From Acidobacteriota bacterium (GTDB lineage: Bacteria; Acidobacteriota; Blastocatellia; Pyrinomonadales; Pyrinomonadaceae), in NCBI GenBank assembly GCA_029557535.1, contig JAKQII010000249.1, positions 1-44,743 of the forward strand: a stretch of 44,743 bases of DNA. The letters are read 5' to 3'. The notes beneath the pieces were generated by a model. That model saw nothing but the letters and a program-made list of their open reading frames with translations. It did no database searches and was not told the DNA's origin. The translations under genes and the position numbers were made by a program. Of the stretch, positions 42,392 through 44,743 are shown piece by piece. How positions within the stretch are numbered: position 1 is the stretch's first letter; each line of letters begins with the position of its first letter.

Positions 42392-43783
42392 ATGCCAATT
42401 CGATTCGGAACGTCGGGCTGGAGGGCGATCATAGCCGACGAGTTTACCTACAGAAACGTCCGGCGGGTCACCGAAGCGATTTGCAGCTATTTGAAAGAAG
42501 GTTCACAGAACGATCGGAAAACGCTGATCGTCGGTTACGATTCGCGGTTTATGGGGGAGAAATTCTCCGAAGTTGCCGCGGATATCGCGAGCCGAAGGGG
42601 CCATCGGGTCCTGCTTTGCAATCACCCGACGCCAACCCCGACGATCGCACATGCGATTCGGTACGAAAACGCGCTCGGCGCAATCAATTTCACCGCTTCG
42701 CACAATCCGCCGGAGTATCAGGGGATTAAGTTTTCGACCGCCGACGGCGCCCCGGCATTGCCCGAAATCACGAAGCGGATCGAAGATCTTTTTGAACTGA
42801 ACCTGGATGGCGACGACGTTTCGGGCGGAACAGTCGAGGAGTTTGACGCCCGGCCCGCGTATCTTGCCGATCTCGAGACGAAGATTCGTTTCGACGCCAT
42901 TGCGGCGGCCAAGGGCCGATATGGCTCCGACCCGCTGTGGGGAACGGGACGCGGATATCTTGACAAGATCCTTCGCGGTCACGGGCTTGAGGTCGAAACG
43001 TTTCACGACTGGCGTGACGTGACATTCGGCGGAATGTCGCCGGAACCGGGCGAGAGGCAGATGGCCGAGCTGATTGCGGCAGTGAAGTCGAAAACGCTGA
43101 CGCTCGGACTTGCGACCGACGGTGACGGTGACCGGTTCGGCGTCGTCGATTCGGACGGAACGCTTATCCAGCCGAACCACCTGATCGCCGTTTTGACAGA
43201 TTATTTGGCGGAGTCCAGAGGATGGACGCTGGGGGTCGCGCGAAGCGTCGCGACGTCCCACCTGGTTGACAGGGTCGCGGCCAGCCGCGGACTAAAGCTC
43301 TATGAAACGCCGGTCGGTTTCAAGTACATCGGCGAATTGATAATAAGGGACGAGATCATTCTCGGCGGCGAAGAGTCGGCAGGCCTTTCGATCCGCGGAC
43401 ATTATCCCGAAAAAGACGGCATACTCGCCTGTCTTCTTGCGGCCGAAGCGGTCGCGGTTCGCGGAAAGAGCATCTCAGCGCAACTCGATGAGATCTATTC
43501 TCGGGTCGGGAAGCTTGAATCCGGCAGGATCGGCGTGAAACTGACCGATGAAGTTGCGAAGGTCTTGAAAGAGAAGCTGGCGCGCGAACCGGATTCGATC
43601 GCGGGCCGGAAAGTTGAAAAGATAAACCGGCTGGACGGTGTGAAGTTTTTCTTTGCAGACGGCAGTTGGATGCTGATGAGGCCGTCAGGGACCGAGCCGT
43701 TGGTTCGGATCTATGCCGAATCTGAAGATCAGCGGGATTTGGAGGTGCTGCTTGAGCAAGGTCGGAAATACTTACTGGACTAA
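42392..43783 (+). CDS. Phosphoglucomutase/phosphomannomutase family protein
   Basis: The 463-residue alpha-D-phosphohexomutase has all four active-site motifs. The phosphoserine loop is T-A-S-H-N-P (about residues 101-106). The magnesium loop is D-G-D-G-D-R-F. The sugar-binding loop is G-G-E-E-S-A-G. The phosphate-binding loop is RPSGTEPLVRIYAES near the C-terminus. The N-terminus IRFGTSGWRAIIADEFT is also typical. It interconverts hexose 1- and 6-phosphates in the cytoplasm for glycan or storage-polymer precursors. Glucose versus mannose preference cannot be set; the GEES loop is seen in both. The end overlaps the FtsB-like gene. Confidence 0.95.
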   Translation: MPIRFGTSGWRAIIADEFTYRNVRRVTEAICSYLKEGSQNDRKTLIVGYDSRFMGEKFSEVAADIASRRGHRVLLCNHPTPTPTIAHAIRYENALGAINFTASHNPPEYQGIKFSTADGAPALPEITKRIEDLFELNLDGDDVSGGTVEEFDARPAYLADLETKIRFDAIAAAKGRYGSDPLWGTGRGYLDKILRGHGLEVETFHDWRDVTFGGMSPEPGERQMAELIAAVKSKTLTLGLATDGDGDRFGVVDSDGTLIQPNHLIAVLTDYLAESRGWTLGVARSVATSHLVDRVAASRGLKLYETPVGFKYIGELIIRDEIILGGEESAGLSIRGHYPEKDGILACLLAAEAVAVRGKSISAQLDEIYSRVGKLESGRIGVKLTDEVAKVLKEKLAREPDSIAGRKVEKINRLDGVKFFFADGSWMLMRPSGTEPLVRIYAESEDQRDLEVLLEQGRKYLLD

Positions 43784-44105
43784 GCCGCGCGTTTCCAAGT
43801 CGTTGAAAAAGAAAGGGAAACGGGCGAATCCCGCGACCCGGCAGAAATGGTTCGCATTCGCTCTGGTCTTTACACTGGGATTTATGCTCTGCCTCGCGAC
43901 TAATCTCCGCGCGCTTTCGGAGATGAGCGAGGGGGCCGCGCTGAACACCGAGCTGAACAGCGAAGTTGAAAAAATGTCGTCTGAGAATCTCTCCATGCAG
44001 GAGGAGATTCACAGTTTGAAGAACGACTCGAAAACGATCGAGCGCGAAGCGCGGAAAATCGGAATGAGTCGTCCGAACGAAAAGATTCTTGTGACAGCGA
44101 AATAA
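43752..44105 (+). CDS. FtsB/DivIC-like septum formation initiator
   Basis: I choose TTG 43752, which has a perfect GGAGGT five bases upstream inside the phosphomutase gene; it gives 117 residues. The longer frame from ATG 43713 lacks a ribosome site. A basic cytoplasmic segment (SKSLKKKGKRANPATRQK) is followed by one transmembrane helix (WFAFALVFTLGFMLCLATN). Then comes a coiled coil (about residues 62-100, ALNTELNSEVEKMSSENLSMQEEIHSLKND) and REARKIGMSRPNEKIL, the R-x-x-x-G-x-x-x-x-x-E pattern of DivIC/FtsB. In the division complex such proteins pair with FtsL and FtsQ. It overlaps the phosphomutase by 32 bases and is cotranscribed with it. The call is good at family level. Confidence 0.85.
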   Translation: MSKVGNTYWTKPRVSKSLKKKGKRANPATRQKWFAFALVFTLGFMLCLATNLRALSEMSEGAALNTELNSEVEKMSSENLSMQEEIHSLKNDSKTIEREARKIGMSRPNEKILVTAK

Positions 44106-44216
44106 GCTAACTTGCGGAGAGCTTCTTCGTTGAATCTAGATAGCCCTGCCCGTTAATAATCCGCCTTTTGCCTGTCCGCTCCGCTGTGCCTTCAGGAATG
44201 CCTTCCGCTAGAAATT

Positions 44217-44248
44217 GCGGCCCTGAGTTACCCGAAACTCAGGGCCGC
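44217..44248 (+). terminator. Probable terminator after the FtsB-like gene
   Basis: A perfect 13-bp stem (GCGGCCCTGAGTT with AACTCAGGGCCGC) with a 6-nt loop is followed by TTCTCC. The T tract is weak. It lies 111 bases after the stop codon. Confidence 0.65.
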
Positions 44249-44259
44249 TTCTCCATTAA

Positions 44260-44331
44260 GATTCCAAATTTCAGATTCCACGATTCCAAGATTTCAGCCT
44301 TCATGATTTCAGGATTCAGTCTTAAGATTTT
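44260..44331. repeat. Low-complexity GATTCCA / GATTTCAG repeat tract
   Basis: Seven or eight degenerate copies of a 9-10-base unit (AGATTCCA, AGATTTCAG, TGATTTCAG, GGATTCAG) follow the terminator. The tract is AT-rich and non-coding. It belongs to the same type of gene-end tract as those at 29064, 35640 and 39531. Confidence 0.7.
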
Positions 44332-44368
44332 ACACTCGGGTCTTTGGGAAATGCCGCAGCCTGAAGTT

Positions 44369-44743
44369 TGGAATGCCAACGGCCTGGAATGCCAGCGGCC
44401 TGCAATGCCGGCGGCCTGGAATGCCAGCGGCTTGGAATGCCAGCGGCCCGGAACGCCGGCGGCCTGCAATGCCAGCGGCCTGGAATGCCAGCGGCCTGGA
44501 ATGCCGGCGGCCTGGAATGCCAGCGGCCTGCAATGCCAACGGCCTGCAATGCCAGCGGCCTGGAATGCCAACCGCCTGGAACGCCGGCGGCCCGGAACGC
44601 CGGCGGCCTGGAATGCCAACCGCCTGCAATGCCGGCGGCCTGGAATGCCGGCGGCCTGCAATCCAGCGGCCTGGAACGTCGGCGGCCTTGGAACGCCAGC
44701 GGCCTGCAATGCCAGCGGCCTGGAATGCCAGCGGCCTTGGAAC
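44369..44743. repeat. 16-bp minisatellite, 23 full copies, cut by the window end
   Basis: The unit TGGAATGCCAGCGGCC repeats head to tail from 44369 to the last base. I count 23 full units plus a partial. Variation is confined to a few positions: base 3 (G/C), base 6 (T/C), bases 10-11 (AG/GG/AA), base 13 (G/C), and rarely base 1 or 16. One unit is a base short (44657-44671) and extra T bases lie at 44688 and about 44737. All three minus-strand frames stay open over much of it, because 16 is not a multiple of 3 and the unit lacks stops; I do not take these as genes. There is no spacer, so it is not a CRISPR array. Its true length is unknown. Confidence 0.95.

Noticed and set aside
44239-44709. 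Repetitive 156-residue open frame and two others on the minus strand
   Set aside because: All three minus-strand frames are open over much of the tract simply because the 16-bp unit has no stop codon. No ribosome site or conserved start supports translation.
44369-44743. CRISPR array
   Set aside because: The period is 16 bases with no unique spacers and no cas genes nearby.

Overview
The window is a GC-rich bacterial chromosome segment, most likely from an Acidobacteriota of the class Blastocatellia (Pyrinomonadaceae-like). This taxonomic placement is inferred from gene content: M36 metallopeptidases and choice-anchor V proteins ending in D-x-D-G-D-G (FG-GAP/VCBS) repeats, a PilM-N-O-P-Q operon with Gram-negative-type secretin, and a COG1964/tetraether-synthase-like radical SAM protein, a family relevant to the membrane-spanning lipids known from acidobacteria. 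No rRNA or phylogenetic marker was available to confirm it.

Layout. Positions 1-2600 hold a lipid-catabolism module: a partial ACAD10/11-type phosphotransferase (kinase) translationally coupled to a DUF4177 protein, divergent from an ACAD10/11-type acyl-CoA dehydrogenase, followed by a small membrane protein and a GNAT acetyltransferase. Positions 2700-8320 hold a complete type IV pilus alignment and secretin operon (pilM, N, O, P, Q) behind a good sigma70-like promoter and an unusually long leader. Positions 8446-13940 hold a minor-pilin operon (FimT/GspH-like, PilV-like, a giant PilX-like protein, and a PilW-like protein with a Thr-Pro tail). Together these two operons give the envelope-spanning and tip-priming parts of the pilus machine; the motor ATPases, platform protein and major pilin are not in the window.

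Positions 13958-26369 are all on the minus strand and carry three large secreted proteins (a choice-anchor V protein and two tandem M36 metallopeptidases), with polyphosphate kinase between them. All three secreted proteins end in the same six-repeat propeller-like module and in a similar closing motif. Positions 26546-29583 carry a DinG-type helicase, a QueD/PTPS-like enzyme and a small membrane protein. Positions 29670-32841 carry a hybrid PAS histidine kinase, an NtrC-family response regulator and tRNA-Pro(CGG) with its own promoter and terminator. Positions 33040-35520 carry DedA, Pcm, SurE and ribosomal protein S21.

Positions 35677-41722 carry a 1240-residue secreted HEAT-repeat-like protein and the radical SAM protein. 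After a 670-bp structured intergenic region come a phosphohexomutase and an FtsB/DivIC-like protein that overlap each other. The window ends inside a 16-bp minisatellite (23 full copies visible). Short low-complexity repeats sit at the 3' ends of several genes and in two cases run into the stop codon.

The points I would follow first are the Tes/Mss-like radical SAM protein, the shared six-repeat C-terminal module on three unrelated exoproteins, the split ACAD10/11-like kinase and dehydrogenase pair, the long pilM leader, and the minisatellite.
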